Source: Chalara sp. BL73 (taxonomy: Eukaryota > Ascomycota > Leotiomycetes > Helotiales). Taken from it: a stretch of DNA of 64,000 nt. The stretch is taken from positions 62,001 through 126,000 of the forward strand of contig CAKJVC010000030.1 in NCBI GenBank assembly GCA_918026815.1, written 5' to 3'. The notes below the pieces were generated by a model. That model searched no databases. It was not told where the DNA came from and saw nothing but the letters and a program-made list of their open reading frames with translations. The position numbers and the translations under genes are program-made. The number at the start of each line of letters is the position of its first letter. Positions within the stretch are counted from its first letter, which is position 1. Positions 21,950 through 34,057 of the stretch are shown one piece after another.

Positions 21950-24600
21950 TCTTACCAACTTTGTTAGTATCAGAGCAATGGATAGTAGAAAGTAGTGTGA
22001 ATATTCTCTGGCTACCTCCCGAATACCGGCCTACTTGTATGGCTATTTATAGCGGATCTATTATCTTAGGACATTCGTCTGGAGGAATTTCACGGTTTGA
22101 GTTTGTACAAAAACCAAAGCTTATACTATAGAGTTATTAAACTATAATTTTATATTGTGACTTAAAGATAAACTCTGAATAATCTAGATTTTTTTCTTCT
22201 CTATTTCATAGAGGGATCTAGGGGAGCGTCTATCAGAAATTGGCTCTCTCACGCTGGCGTATCCGTTGCGTTGGCGCTTGACAGACGCTGGCGCTGAAAA
22301 GGGTTTATGTGGATGATTCATTCAGTTCCCGGAGTCTATGAACACGGGCCAGTTTTGTGGGGTTGTGTCATAACCCTGCTGACCCTTATTCCCGTAGTCG
22401 GACCCTTCCTTCGAATTGGCCCCATTCTTACCCCGCACTACCATGAATATAGTTAGCTAAAAGCAGACCTTGCAGCATGACCCTCAGACTTAAAAAGTGG
22501 GTATACTCCTAAATATTAATTATAGTTGCAGGTGGGATTGATAGACGCGCAATTTAAATTACAACACTAAGTCATTTATGTACACTACTATATCTACAGG
22601 CACGTAGCTAGATTACACCAGAGTCCTTTTAATAAACAACACACAGAGAAAGTTGTTAACACATCAATATCCCAAGGCTAAAGTTTGTGCATACAATATT
22701 TAAGCCACTGCCTCTTTCACTTGCCCATTTGCTTCGTATGCACGAGCAAGTTCGTGCTCCGATGCGAGCCTACTGGGATGATCTTCGGCCCGCGTGGTTT
22801 CTTGAATCTTGACCAGCGCCCATCGACCAATGAAGCAATACAATTTCCCTCAAGGTTTTCAGCCCAGATACAATCTTGGTATCCAGTCTTCCGCCACAAT
22901 TGCTATGGTCCTGACACTCCGCTTGAGAATGAGACTGCATCGCAAGCACCATCTTCAGAAGACTGCCAGCGACTGCCCAAGACCATGACGTCCCAAGGCA
23001 CAAATATCGCTATCGTAAGCCGCATTCTTCCAATGACAAGCGTCGGGAATCGCTTTGGGTCCTATCTCTCTACAGCCCGTCATGACCCAGCGCCTCTCTT
23101 CCAGAGGACAGCATGACTGAGCGTGATGGCGATCAGAGCTCCAGAACTTTCAAACATAACCAAAGCACCTTTGCAATTCCAAGCCACAATCAGGCACCAG
23201 AGTGGGGCGCCATCCAGAAACGAATGTATTTTTCTACGTCGTGCTACAAAATCTCGCAAATTGGGGTAAATAATCTTAACTCAAGTGACCGCTCAATATA
23301 CAGGGATGTCGCAAATATACTATTGCTTCTAAAGGAGCATGGGCTGAATAACTCACAATAGTGGAGTCGTTGACGCTGCCAAATCTAGTGATACTCTCAG
23401 AGTCTAGACTGGCCGATTGCTAGAATGGCTAATTTTCTCATTCCTCTGATACACAGTCTGTACGATTTAGCGAATTTGATACATGAGATGTGACAATTCG
23501 AGAAGAGACTTTTTCATAATCGCATCGTCATTGGCCGCCCGTAATCTTCTAGGAGCGAGCTGAGATAGAACATAATGAACCTACTAAGCTGTATTGAAAA
23601 ATTCTAAGTTTTATTGGTACATATGCAGGAGCTTGTCTCGGCTCCTTCCATTCGCCCAACTCCTCGGAACCGAACCAACCAAACGGAGCACATTTCCTTC
23701 TATTTTCTTTTGCAGTAGCGCTATTTTAGCCGCAAAAGGAGGATCTGTTGCGCCACATATTACAATTCCTCCAATCGCTAGATTGGAGGATGTCACTCTG
23801 GACACCTCGACCCAGTCTACTTGTTACACCACATATCTTCAGTTGCTCATGTTTTCGCAACCCATTCCGACTCTGCATCAACTGCACTAGTGCGTCGTCC
23901 GCTCGAACGAGCAACTCCCTTTATTAATGATAAATACATCAGTCATTGAAGTTCATACCGCCTACCAAGAATTATCAGCAACGAAAGAGAGCTGGCTCTG
24001 AGCAACCAGTTTGCTATCTTTTTTAGCTAGTTAATAAAAAGGCACTTAGAGAAAATTATATGACTACGAATGAGCCTGACTCTTACCTTCAAGTTTCTAT
24101 GTGGCTTAAGTTAAAGATGAATTCTTTGTTTAGGCTGATATATAAGCTGTCTTAGTCGCCGCCACCATAGAGTTCGTACATCCACGGATATCTACGACAC
24201 ATCCCGCAAGTTTCAGTTCGTATCTTGCGATCTGTGCCACTGCCTGCTAATCAAGCTAGCTAGAAGGCAAACCATGAACAGTGATTGCAAATAGGTCCTT
24301 AGACTTTGATCATTCACCCATGTCGTGAAGCCAGAATATAAGGCACAATAAAACATGGACCAGAAGCAGTTGCTTTTTGGTCTTTGACCATGGGTCTTAC
24401 AGGAAGGTCACCAACAGCCACCAGCGAAGTCAAGGACTCGGAGCGGGATATTGCCTAATGAGTAACGGTTGGTTATGCATTCTGTTCAGCTTGGCTTTGT
24501 GGCATACTGGTAAGAAGCAATGAATCACCTCGATTATATTTCTCAGAAACCTTAACTGCTCTTAGCAAAGTTCATTCCCTCCCGAGAATTTCAATTCAAA
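21950..24600. other. 2.6-kb gene-poor region
   Basis: AT-rich, with direct and inverted short repeats (for example around 22200-22300, ctggcgtatc / gcgctggcg repeats). The plus-strand frame at 22685-23116 (143 codons) has no recognised domain. No gene supported. Confidence 0.45.
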
Positions 24601-25531
24601 ATGGGTCCCCAACTTTTTGGCCGTGTATTTACAGCCGCCTTTGCCATCACCTCCGCCCAAGCCTCGCCGTACTTCGGTTCCCTCAATGCCAGGGATTTGT
24701 TTGTTCCCTCTACGACGTGCGATAGTCTTATCGTTGGTGCAACAAGCACAGTTTTCGGCCAAGTATGCATCAGTGTCTTGGATGGCATTTTAACTGTCAA
24801 CTACCCATCTATTTCGCCATCCACTTACACCGAGGTTCATGTCTACGTGGGCACCACAGCACCTACCAACCGCGCGCCCGGCTCATTCCCGGTGCTTGCA
24901 CTCTCGCTACCGATAATACGACAGCGACATGTAAAATTCCTGTTCAGCCTTCATGGCGAGTGTGTGGTCAGAGGCTCTACGTTGCTACACATGCTGCCAT
25001 AACCCACCCAAATACAGGCGGACAAACTGCGTGGGGAGCAGGAACATGCTTTGGTAGCAGCACAGGGGGGAATTGTGCAAAATACTGGACATTTCAAACA
25101 CAATGCTTCTGCAGGTCAACATCTATCGTCCCACCAGTAACTTATACTGTATGTAGTGAGCCAAGGAGTGTTAAAGTAGCAGTCTAACTGATGAGTCTCA
25201 CAGTCAACCTCTGTGACTACAATTACATCTACTTCCAGTACGGAGTATTTAACCTCTACCACGGTATGTGGAAAGCACCGTTGATTACGAGACCTAGGCT
25301 TACTCATACTGTTCTCAAGTCGGTAACCACATTCACAGTTACTTCTAGTAGTGTTGTCCAGTTCTCGACCACCGTAAGTCAATTATTCTGCTCGACAACC
25401 GAAAACAAGAAATTAATACAGTCTTGTAGTCATATGATACTATAACATCTACGTCTTCAAGTATCCTTTACTCTACTTCTACCCCTGATCCAATTACCAC
25501 CACTGTATCATGCCTTAACCCTTCAGCTTAG
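24601..25531 (+). pseudogene. secreted Ser/Thr-rich protein, frameshifted paralogue of the 26671 gene
   Basis: Exons would be 24601..25148, 25204..25263, 25320..25373 and 25430..25531. A signal peptide is visible (GRVFTAAFAITSAQASP). The domain has VHVYVGTTAPTNRAPGSF, then near 24890 the reading frame must change by one base to continue as GACTLATDNTTATCKIPV, and then THAAITHPNTGGQTAWGAGTC and CAKYWTFQTQCFC. Downstream exons encode Thr/Ser stretches (STSVTTITSTSSTEYLTSTT). The intron structure is otherwise sound. With the frameshift the protein would end at 25002. A sequencing error is possible, so this could be a live gene. No enzyme motif is seen; a cell-surface or matrix role is inferred. 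Confidence 0.65.
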
Positions 25532-26670
25532 GCTGCTGACGAAATTCTGCGGAAGAGCGTGGTTTTGTAGCAATAACGATGTTGGGGCGTAGTGAGTAAA
25601 ATTATGGCGAGTTCCCAGGAAATGTTACTTAAAATGACGTGTCGAATTTAGATTTCCTCAAATTATTATTGTGGGAGCTGTTGATGTTGGCACGGCTGGT
25701 ATCTTTTCAAATTTAGGGGGCCGATATTTTAGAACTCTAATTCTACAGTATCTAATAACGGTCACTATCCCTCCCCCCAAAAATAAAATTAGCGCAGCTA
25801 GGCTGGCACGGGCGTTTTGCCATACAAATATTAAACACCAATATCAGCCCACATTACCCACAATTTTCAGCCAGGCTCCAAAATCCTCCCTTGGCGTAGA
25901 TCGGATTCCCTTAGTGCAGATACCCTGCATAATACTTGGCTAAGCAGGGCACATTAGCGGGTCCGATTGTTTCCTCTGCCTCGCAGAATGTAGAAGTATG
26001 ATTTGAATGCCTCGACCTCATCGTTTGCTATGCCGCTTTCAAATTCTTAACTTTCAACCTCCGCTTTCTTAACAACCTAGCTTTCAGTGCTTACTACCTT
26101 TTATCTAATTCTCATGGTAAGCCCGGGGTGTCGGGATATCTCTTTTAAAATGCCTTTAATGAAATAAAATTGAATATGGGAAGGCAAGAAAGGCGGCTGA
26201 AGTCAGTCAAAGTTAAAGTGGTGAGACCTTCAAATCATACTTCACTTTTTGCGAGGCATTAGAATCGACTGGCCCATCAGTGGAGCCATGTGTTGGATCT
26301 TGGCAATATGTTTCAAGCCACCACGGTCTCAAGGGGCTAGGTCATGGAAGTACCCGAGAAACATAGCTTTGAGGTAGAACTATTGAAAGCATCTTGAGGA
26401 ACACCTCATGACAAATTGGTACAGCCCCAAATGTGTGACTCGCTACACAAATCCTCAAATCTAGCCCATGTCCTCAAAAAGGAATACATCAAGGCAAGAC
26501 TAAGACCCAACCCGCCTCCTCATATGATTCTTTACACACTCCGGACAGAGGCATTCAATGTAGCTTGGACTGAAGTATAACAAGGACTACTACCCATTAC
26601 AGAACAGTAGTCAATCCCGCTGATTTATCTCCTTCCTCGTTGCCTTACCTCTATTCAAAGCCGCTTCAAA
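25532..26670. other. intergenic between two secreted-protein paralogues
   Basis: About 1.1 kb, no gene supported. Confidence 0.45.
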
Positions 26671-27894
26671 ATGGTATCCGTTATTAAAGCACTTGCTCTG
26701 GTCATTGGCAGTAACATATACCTCGCCTCCGCCAACCCAGTTCTCAACAGCCGTCAATCACCCTCAAAGACCTTCGCTCTCCAGGCGCGGACATGTCCGA
26801 ACTTGTGCGATCAATCCACGAAAGGTCAACTGCTCATGGACCCGAATTCTTTCAGTCCACCCGGTGGATGTGATAAGTTCTGTGTTGGGTCGGACTGCGC
26901 AAAATTCTCTGAAGTCTGCGTTTCTATGCCCTGTGGAACTCAGCTGGTTGTCGAATACAAGGAGGTCCTAGGGCTAAAGTACGATCCCACCAAAGTCCAT
27001 GTCTGGATCGGGACCACCATCCCCACAGACACGAATCCAGGTTCATACCCGTTTACCGTTGATAATGGGCATTGTCAGGTTCTGAATGGCGGCCTAACAG
27101 CCCAGTGTATCATCCCGATTGCTGATTTAACGACACAAACCGGCAGTTCGATCTGTCCCAAGGAAGGTACCATCAGCTATAACATTGTTACCCACGCAAG
27201 CATGCTCGATGCAAGTACCAGCGCCGACGCTGGTACTGGGTCAGGTGTTGGTACATGCATTGCAGGACTCAATGCAGCCGGCAAGTGCTCCCCTTGGTTT
27301 AACTACTGGACATTCTCCTACCATTGCGCGCTGTGCAGCCCACCAGAGCCTACTCCAACCCCTCCCCCAACCTACAAATGGTGTGATATCGGTACTGCCT
27401 TTGGCTATTCTCCGGGGGCATCCAACCTGAACGGCAACCCCACGCCCCCAGCTCTTGGCCTCAAGACCTGCAACCGCTGGGGCTGGTACTTCACACCTAC
27501 ATCAAATCAGCTAATAGCTGGCATCGGTGGGAAGCTTGAGGTCGGCGCTGGTGGCAACGATGTCAGCGCAGCCATCGAAGTTGGGTCCTTCACGGCTCTG
27601 CTCTCAGGCAGCTCCCTCACTGCGAAATACTCCCTGTACAGCGGCAACGGACCTAACCCGCCGGCTGGATACTACGACCTCAGCCAGGTGCATATCTACG
27701 CTTCGTGCACCAAGCCAACCACCTGCGCGCCTGGTCAGTATACCTATGTTAATGAGGCATTGGTTGGCATAACGGATCAAACTTTCACAGCGACTATTCC
27801 CGTTGGTATTTGCAGCAGTTACTGGCTTATCTTTCACGCGAAGGTCAGTCAACAATTCTTTGATACCGCGACATGCCCTGGCTCCGTTGCGTAA
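26671..27894 (+). CDS. secreted cysteine-containing two-domain protein
   Basis: 407 residues, intronless, ATG in a good context (tcaaaATGG). A signal peptide (VIKALALVIGSNIYLASANP) is followed by a Gln/Arg processing-like stretch. Domain 1 (about 60-230) holds VHVWIGTTIPTDTNPGSYPF, CIIPIADL, a THASM motif and GTCIAGLNAAGKCSPWFNYW. A proline linker (PPEPTPTPPPTYKWC) leads to domain 2 (about 235-405) with VHIYASCTKPTTCAPGQYTY, FTATIPVGICSSYWLIFHAKV. The VH-(I/V/W)-Y-x-x-T-x-P-T-x-x-x-P-G-x-(F/Y) core occurs in both domains and in the upstream neighbour, so it is a repeated extracellular module. It is similar to uncharacterised fungal secreted proteins; no catalytic residues are evident. Confidence 0.85.
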   Translation: MVSVIKALALVIGSNIYLASANPVLNSRQSPSKTFALQARTCPNLCDQSTKGQLLMDPNSFSPPGGCDKFCVGSDCAKFSEVCVSMPCGTQLVVEYKEVLGLKYDPTKVHVWIGTTIPTDTNPGSYPFTVDNGHCQVLNGGLTAQCIIPIADLTTQTGSSICPKEGTISYNIVTHASMLDASTSADAGTGSGVGTCIAGLNAAGKCSPWFNYWTFSYHCALCSPPEPTPTPPPTYKWCDIGTAFGYSPGASNLNGNPTPPALGLKTCNRWGWYFTPTSNQLIAGIGGKLEVGAGGNDVSAAIEVGSFTALLSGSSLTAKYSLYSGNGPNPPAGYYDLSQVHIYASCTKPTTCAPGQYTYVNEALVGITDQTFTATIPVGICSSYWLIFHAKVSQQFFDTATCPGSVA

Positions 27895-30726
27895 TTGTAG
27901 GCGTAAGAGGAAGTAGAATTAGAGGATTTGAGGAGATTAGTCTTTGTAGTGTGTTTCCGCAAATCAATATATTTTGAAGTGTTCTTCCGTAATATATGGC
28001 TAGGGTAAAGTAATATAACATTGTATATTGGCGCATCTTTACTTGCCGACGAACTCACAGTACTTCTTGCTTGCCTTCCACAACTTGGCGTCGAATCATC
28101 TTAGAAGACGCAACAAAAGAGGAGGGAACTCGTTCTTGTTCCTTACTACAAGACTTTTCGCCCCCTCCTTGCTCGACCGGCTTCTGGATGAGCTGAAGTT
28201 TGTGTATCTAACAGTAGGATTTCATCAGGAGGGCTAAAATTTTGTGGATAACACATTCCGGTCAAAATCAGAGCGTCCGTCGACGTGTCCCATGTCTTAG
28301 ATTGATCTAGCTCCATATATGTGCTCGAACAAATGTTCCAGACCGTAAATCGTAGGATTTTTAAGCTTCTTGTAAGTTCTAGAGTAGACTATAATGGGCA
28401 TTTTCTCCTTTTGCTTCTCCTTGCGACTACTTTCATCACCCATTTCTTACTTGCGCTGTGCAAAGAAGCGTCACATTATACAGCGCACAAATCCTGGTGT
28501 TCTTCATATGACATGCGTTACGTGAGGAGGCTGATCAAGCTTTTGTGTGTTGAACATACTCAGCTCCACCCGCCTAAAAGAGCCCTTTCACATGTGGAGG
28601 GCGGGACACGCTAGCAGGGGAAGCATTCTTCAAGCCTTCTTTGTCTAGAATGTTCTACCATAGTTATGTGCCACGAAACCACTTCTAAAATATTCTATCA
28701 TTAGCATCTGTAGAACGAGGATCCTTATTGGCCAATTACAGCTTACTAATCGGTCTTGGCGTTTGCCCCTATATCCATATCCCTAGAAGTTGGTAGTATT
28801 AGCTCTACAATCAAATTGATATGCCCTATTCTACAGTATAATTGATCTCATTAGCTTACAGAAGCTTTAGTTTAACAGCATCTCTTTACGACTCTGCTTT
28901 GTTGATTTTCTACTGATATAGAGATTATTAATTACGCTGTCACAAGAAGCATGGAATTGGGGTATATAGGTTTACACAAGAACCTAAGTCATGTGAATCA
29001 CCAATGATTTATTTCCTATTCTCAAGCATGCCCACTTAAACAAGTAGTCTATCAAGCTCATTCAACACGAATTGGAGGGACTGGCTATATTGATGAAGCT
29101 CAGGCTACCTTTCGTGGATCTCGACTACGGTCCAATTTTGGATAATGGCATTATTGACGACTTGCAAATGAAGAAACCATTTCAAACTCGAACTATATGA
29201 GTCACATTTGCGAACTAGTGACATCAAGCATACGTTTCCTCGACTCCAATCGGCAGGTTTCTCCTGTGGGGACTTCAGCTTTAGCAACATTATTGAAGGA
29301 CGAGAGTGGCTGTATTGTTTTGATCGACTTTAGTTAGTTTATCGCTCACTACTTAAGTGCCTGAGTTGACATCTGCCGTACTGTCAAAGAAAATTCGATA
29401 GCGCAAGAGCTGCTATGCTGCTAGGCGACAATGGACCCAAAAATAGAGGACCGACAATTGAGTATTGTCTCTCCAAGCAATGTGCTCCACCATAAGATCC
29501 ACAGACGGAACTGAGAATGCCATCAACTTTTAGTCTTGAGCAAGATTTGTGGCTGATCAGCGGTTAAGCTTTCAATCAGTATTGATGGCAAAAGAAATAT
29601 CATCGCTTGTGGCTTCACAGAAAACCCAATTCTGGGAGCGAAACCCGACCACTTTGTTTCTAAGTGATGATGTAGGAGACGTGGAAAAGGAGAATGGCTG
29701 GGAGCTAGTCCATATTCGGCTTAAATCTTCCACCATACCTTTGCACAATTCAGCCATATGTATAGGGTTACGGCCCCTGCTTCTCTTGTCCAGCTCAGCT
29801 CACCTGCATCTTAACATATCAATGCGCTGTCGCGTATGAGGTGATAAGTCCATTTTCTATCTCGAGTGTACAAGAGGCGCTGACGGAGGCGCGAGGCGAA
29901 GACCCGCTTCTCGGCGCACATTCAATCTTTACTCCGTAATCTGTTCTGTTTTTGGCTCGAGCACAATTGATCGGACATATTTCTGGGAGAGTCCTAGGAA
30001 TACAATGCGAATTCACCATGACTATTGCTGTAGCATGAGACATGGGAACATATAGACTGCTTTCATACAGTGGTGATTGAACCCACGACAAGAAGTTTCC
30101 AGGGCTGAGTTCTAGACGATGCTCCGAGCCGTGCGCAATGATGCAAGCCTCTAATTAAACACACAAGTTTGCGAATTGAAGGCTTTTTACAAGCTTTTCA
30201 AGCGAAGACGCTTCACAATGGGTTTGGTCTGGATCCACCACTATGAGTTGCGACGGCCAATAAACCCGGCTTGGTATCATACGCTACGTCGATCAATCTA
30301 GCCTTTAGGCGTAGCTACTTTTCGTTATTTATAGAAGTACTTTGAGTGGGTTGGAGATGACATCCACATGTACATCGGCAATGAGACTCGTGCCGCCAAA
30401 AGCAAATAGCAGAAGATGGCAATTCCCGTCAGTATCAGCCGCATTGCATGGTTATTGCCGCAGATATGTGCCCGGAACTTCACAATATTTGTTGATGGCT
30501 ACGGAGTGGCAAGCCTAGCAGAAAATCCACTGGACCTGACAGCTTGCAGGCTGCTAGCCCCCTTCTAGACTTATCTCTGTGGATAGAGCTTAGCCTTTGG
30601 GTAGCTATCTTTCCGCCATAGCCATCAACATGCCCTTGAAAATTCTTATTTACTCAACTCTCTTGTTCACCCTCGCTCAACCACAATCGTTTGTTTCTGT
30701 TTCTGTTTCTCCTGTGTTTGGTTATA
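27895..30726. other. 2.8-kb gene-poor region
   Basis: Short frames on both strands (28321-28614, 29549-29839 plus; 29819-30091 minus) with no domains. I support no gene here. The right end should hold the glycosyltransferase promoter. Confidence 0.45.
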
Positions 30727-32630
30727 ATGATTTCATTCCCATCCCAAGCGAGGAAAAGCACTAAATATGGGCCATTTCCTATGTTACCAAATCGGCCAGT
30801 GTCACCCATACCACTCTCAACCCATAGGTCCACGGAATTGGATGCCTCCGTACATTCGATACAACCTCAAGGGGACTCAACAGTGAACCTTCTTCACTAC
30901 CCAAGAGCAACATACGTTCATCGGAGCCGTTCGCCCGAGTCCCTAACGTCGAGTCTTGATGGGGACACGATTTGTTCGACACCTAATGAGAAGTCATTTG
31001 GAAATAATGGATACCTGTCGGATGAGAAATCCAACTTCGCGCAGAGTGTAAACTCCTTCCAGACTTACTATGACCATTCCACTTACACGATTGAAACCCT
31101 CAACAAGAATGATAATGTCGATTTACTCTTCCCTTGGAAAAGGCGGCTCTACCGTCTTTCGCCTCTGTTCACTCTGCTCGCTGTTTCAGCATACTTTTTA
31201 TACTATGCATATCGAATTCACTGCACGGTCGATGCTCAAAAGGCATTCGGTAAGACATATATAATGGCATGGTTATTCATTGCAGCCGAGGGTTGTGTTG
31301 CTTGTGAGTCTTAAAACCCTCCCAACAAGAAAAATCTAAAAACCATAGGCCCAGCATTACTTCACCAGTTGTATCAAATGCTCTCAATCCGCGGCCGCAC
31401 TCGCCCTAAGCTTCGCATTCGTGGTGATGAAGTTCCAACGGTTGATGTGTTCGTCACCTGCTGCGGAGAAGATATTGATGTCGTGCTAGACACTACTCGC
31501 GCTGCCTGCGCAATCGATTATCCGCAAAACCGATTTCGTGTCGTCGTTCTAGACGATGGAAAGGATGCCGCGCTTGAGAAGGCAATCAAAGATCTGAGAC
31601 AGGAATATCTTAATGTTTACTACCATGCTAGAATCAAGATCAAGGGTGTTCCTCATCACTTCAAGGCGGGTAATTTGACTGGGGGAACTGGATATGTTAC
31701 GGGACTTGAGGGCGGAGAGGCCGAGTATATCGCTGCTTTGGACGCTGATATGATTCCCGATCGTGAATGGCTCCGCGCTATCATTGCCCACATGGTCAAA
31801 GATCCGAAGATGGCTCTAGTTTGCCCTCCACAGGTTAGCTTCTTCCCCACTTATATCTGATCCGATGTACTGACTACTTTGAAAGCTGTTCTACAATATT
31901 CCTGAGAATGATCCCCTCGTTCAATCGCTCGATGCCTTTGTTCATGTGATGGAACCAACAAAGGATGCCAACGGTGTTGCATGGTGCACAGGATCAGGAT
32001 ACGCTATTCGCCGTGCTGCACTTATATCAATTGGAGGATGGCCTGTTGGATCTCTCGCTGAGGACACGTTCACCTCTTCCCTTCTTCTTGGCTTTGGATG
32101 GAAAACCGCATTCTGTCATGAGGCTCTTCAATACGGCACAGTTCCCGGCTTTCACCGGACATCTCAAGCAACGTACTCGCTGGACCCTCGGCACGCTCCA
32201 AACAGCCGTCAAACTCAAATTTTGTATCTATGGCGACCTAGTAAAAGGAATGGGATTCTTCGCCCGCCTCTCGGCATTCGTTTTTGCCATCGACGCATTC
32301 TTCAAAATATTTCTCCTTGTTGCTCTTCTCACCATCCCGATTGTGCCCATCTCGGGTGGTCAACTCGTTGCTTACTCCGGGTACGCTCAACTTCGCTGGC
32401 AAATCCGGCTCTGCTTCGCCTCCCTTGTGCTCACGCGCGTAAATGAATGGATCACCTATCTCCCCTCCGGTTACCGCCTTGCACAACGAGACACAGGCGC
32501 ACAATTGTGGATGGCTCCCTACCATGCCATGACTATTGTCCATTCTTTCATACTGCCTTCCTGGCTCGGCGGAAGAGCAATGGCCTTCTCCTCTTCTGGC
32601 TCGGTCAAATCGGAGCTCAACGAGCGTGAG

Positions 32631-32638
32631 ACCAAGAC
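32631..32638. repeat. 8-bp target site duplication, left copy
   Basis: ACCAAGAC, identical to 38871-38878, directly outside the hAT inverted repeat. Confidence 0.95.
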
Positions 32639-32984
32639 TAGACTGCGAACTGGGGTCCCACGGGGCGGGTTTTCACCTACTTGACCCCACCCGTCGGGGT
32701 CCCACCCCATGGGTTGGGGTCTATCAAAAGCACCCACCCCACCCCATGGGGTCTTGATAGGGTGCCAAGCACCTATTACATTTACACGTGACATTACAAT
32801 AGTTGCTGTACAGTTAGAGAAGTTATACTAATAAGCCTACTAATCAAAAAGCTACGCGACATAAACGTATTAAAATTTTGGTTTGTGAATTTTATTATGT
32901 GCTTAGCGCCCTATCGCTAGCGTGTATACCTTTAATAACTTTATTGCTTAACTTATTTCCTTTGTATGAACTGCGTTTGATTCT

Positions 32985-33534
32985 TTAACACCGGCCTGGG
33001 TACTTGTAGCCCGTTATTCCTTCTTTCATTCTTTGAACTAAATGCATATTCTTTACTTGAATAGTAACTTTTTTAGCGTGGATTGCAGCAAGATTTGTGA
33101 CTTTAAAGTAATATTAGTATAAATATTAGTATAATGTATTTATATGAAATAACTTACGCTCGAACTCAGCTACTAAAGCAGATTCTGCGGCTTTTTGGAG
33201 ACATTGTAAAGCACTAAGTTGAATGCGAAATGCGTGTCGAGACGTAATATTATACATTATTTCTTTAACTAGTCGAGTAAATGGAGCTTTTGGGATTAAA
33301 AGCTCAGTGCTTTTTTGGTATCGTTTGATTTCTTTAAGTGCTTTGGCTACGTTTAAATGTTAGTTTTATACTAATTATTATATTAATCAACTTACTGCTA
33401 GGTTTCAATCGATATTTCTTTTTTAGTACAGCTTTTGCAGAGGTTTTAGCAGAAGTTTTGGCAGAGGTTTTGGCAGAGGTTTTGGCAGAGGGTTTGCGAG
33501 CAGATTTGGTAGCTATTTTCTTGGTACGTGCTAT
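32985..33534 (-). CDS. histone H3 homologue (CenH3-like loop) encoded inside the hAT element
   Basis: Complement(32985..33100, 33158..33346, 33396..33534): three exons, introns of 57 and 49 bp, all phases consistent, about 146 residues after the start. The tail begins ARTKKIATKSARKPS, echoing H3 (K4, K9, S10 positions), and continues with four to five SAKT repeats. The histone fold follows: YRLKPSTKALKEIKRYQ, KSTELLIPKAPFTRLVKEI (alpha-N/alpha-1), then LQCLQKAAESALVAEFE (alpha-2), and TNLAAIHAKKVTIQVKNMHL with VQRMKEGITG (alpha-3). KEI to AAE spans 28 residues, as in CENP-A, against 26 in canonical H3. The C-terminus is extended (YKYPGRC). The codon where ATG is expected, in context ACAATxGCACGT, reads ATA at 33532-33534; no clear upstream ATG exon was found. 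There are no internal stops. Adjacent 5' AT-rich sequence (33541-33760) may hold a leader intron. Confidence 0.88.
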
Positions 33535-34057
33535 TGTAACTTATTAAGATTAGAATAAATATTAGTATAATACAGAATGATATGTACTTGTGCAAAGTCG
33601 CAAATTTTTTTTAGAAAAAGTGAAGGTGAATGTAAATATTGACACGTGAAATTGAAATTATAGCTTTGTGATTTCGACGAGAAGACTATAAAGAATTAGT
33701 ATAATAATTAATATAAAAATAGAATATAAAAAAGATAAATATAATACATACTTGTGTATAGTGTAGTTGTTAGTAAATTTAATTGAAGGTTAAAAGAAGT
33801 CAGGTTTGAAAAAAGTAGTTTAGTGCTTTAAAATCGAGGCATAAAAACGCGACTGTTTTATTTTTCAGGATAACGCGTACTTTTTTCTTATTCATTCTTT
33901 TTGCACCAACTTATTAAATCTGAACAAAGTCAAACATTTATTGCAGTACGTGTTTTTGGTGTATTATATTAATTTTTATACTAATTTTTGAAGCTTTAGT
34001 TCTTGCGAGTTGAAATTTGCAAAATACGCCTACTTTTCGGTTGCGTTACTTTCCAAT

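Noticed and set aside
24890..24935. 33-bp intron to explain the frame change in the secreted protein
   Set aside because: A GTGCTT...CAG span exists but is shorter than any intron in the window and would remove conserved residues; a frameshift is more likely.
33396..33534. SAKT repeat region as a linker histone H1 or simple low-complexity ORF
   Set aside because: It is spliced in phase to a clear H3 histone fold and starts with the H3-specific ARTK tail, so it is the H3-like N-terminus.
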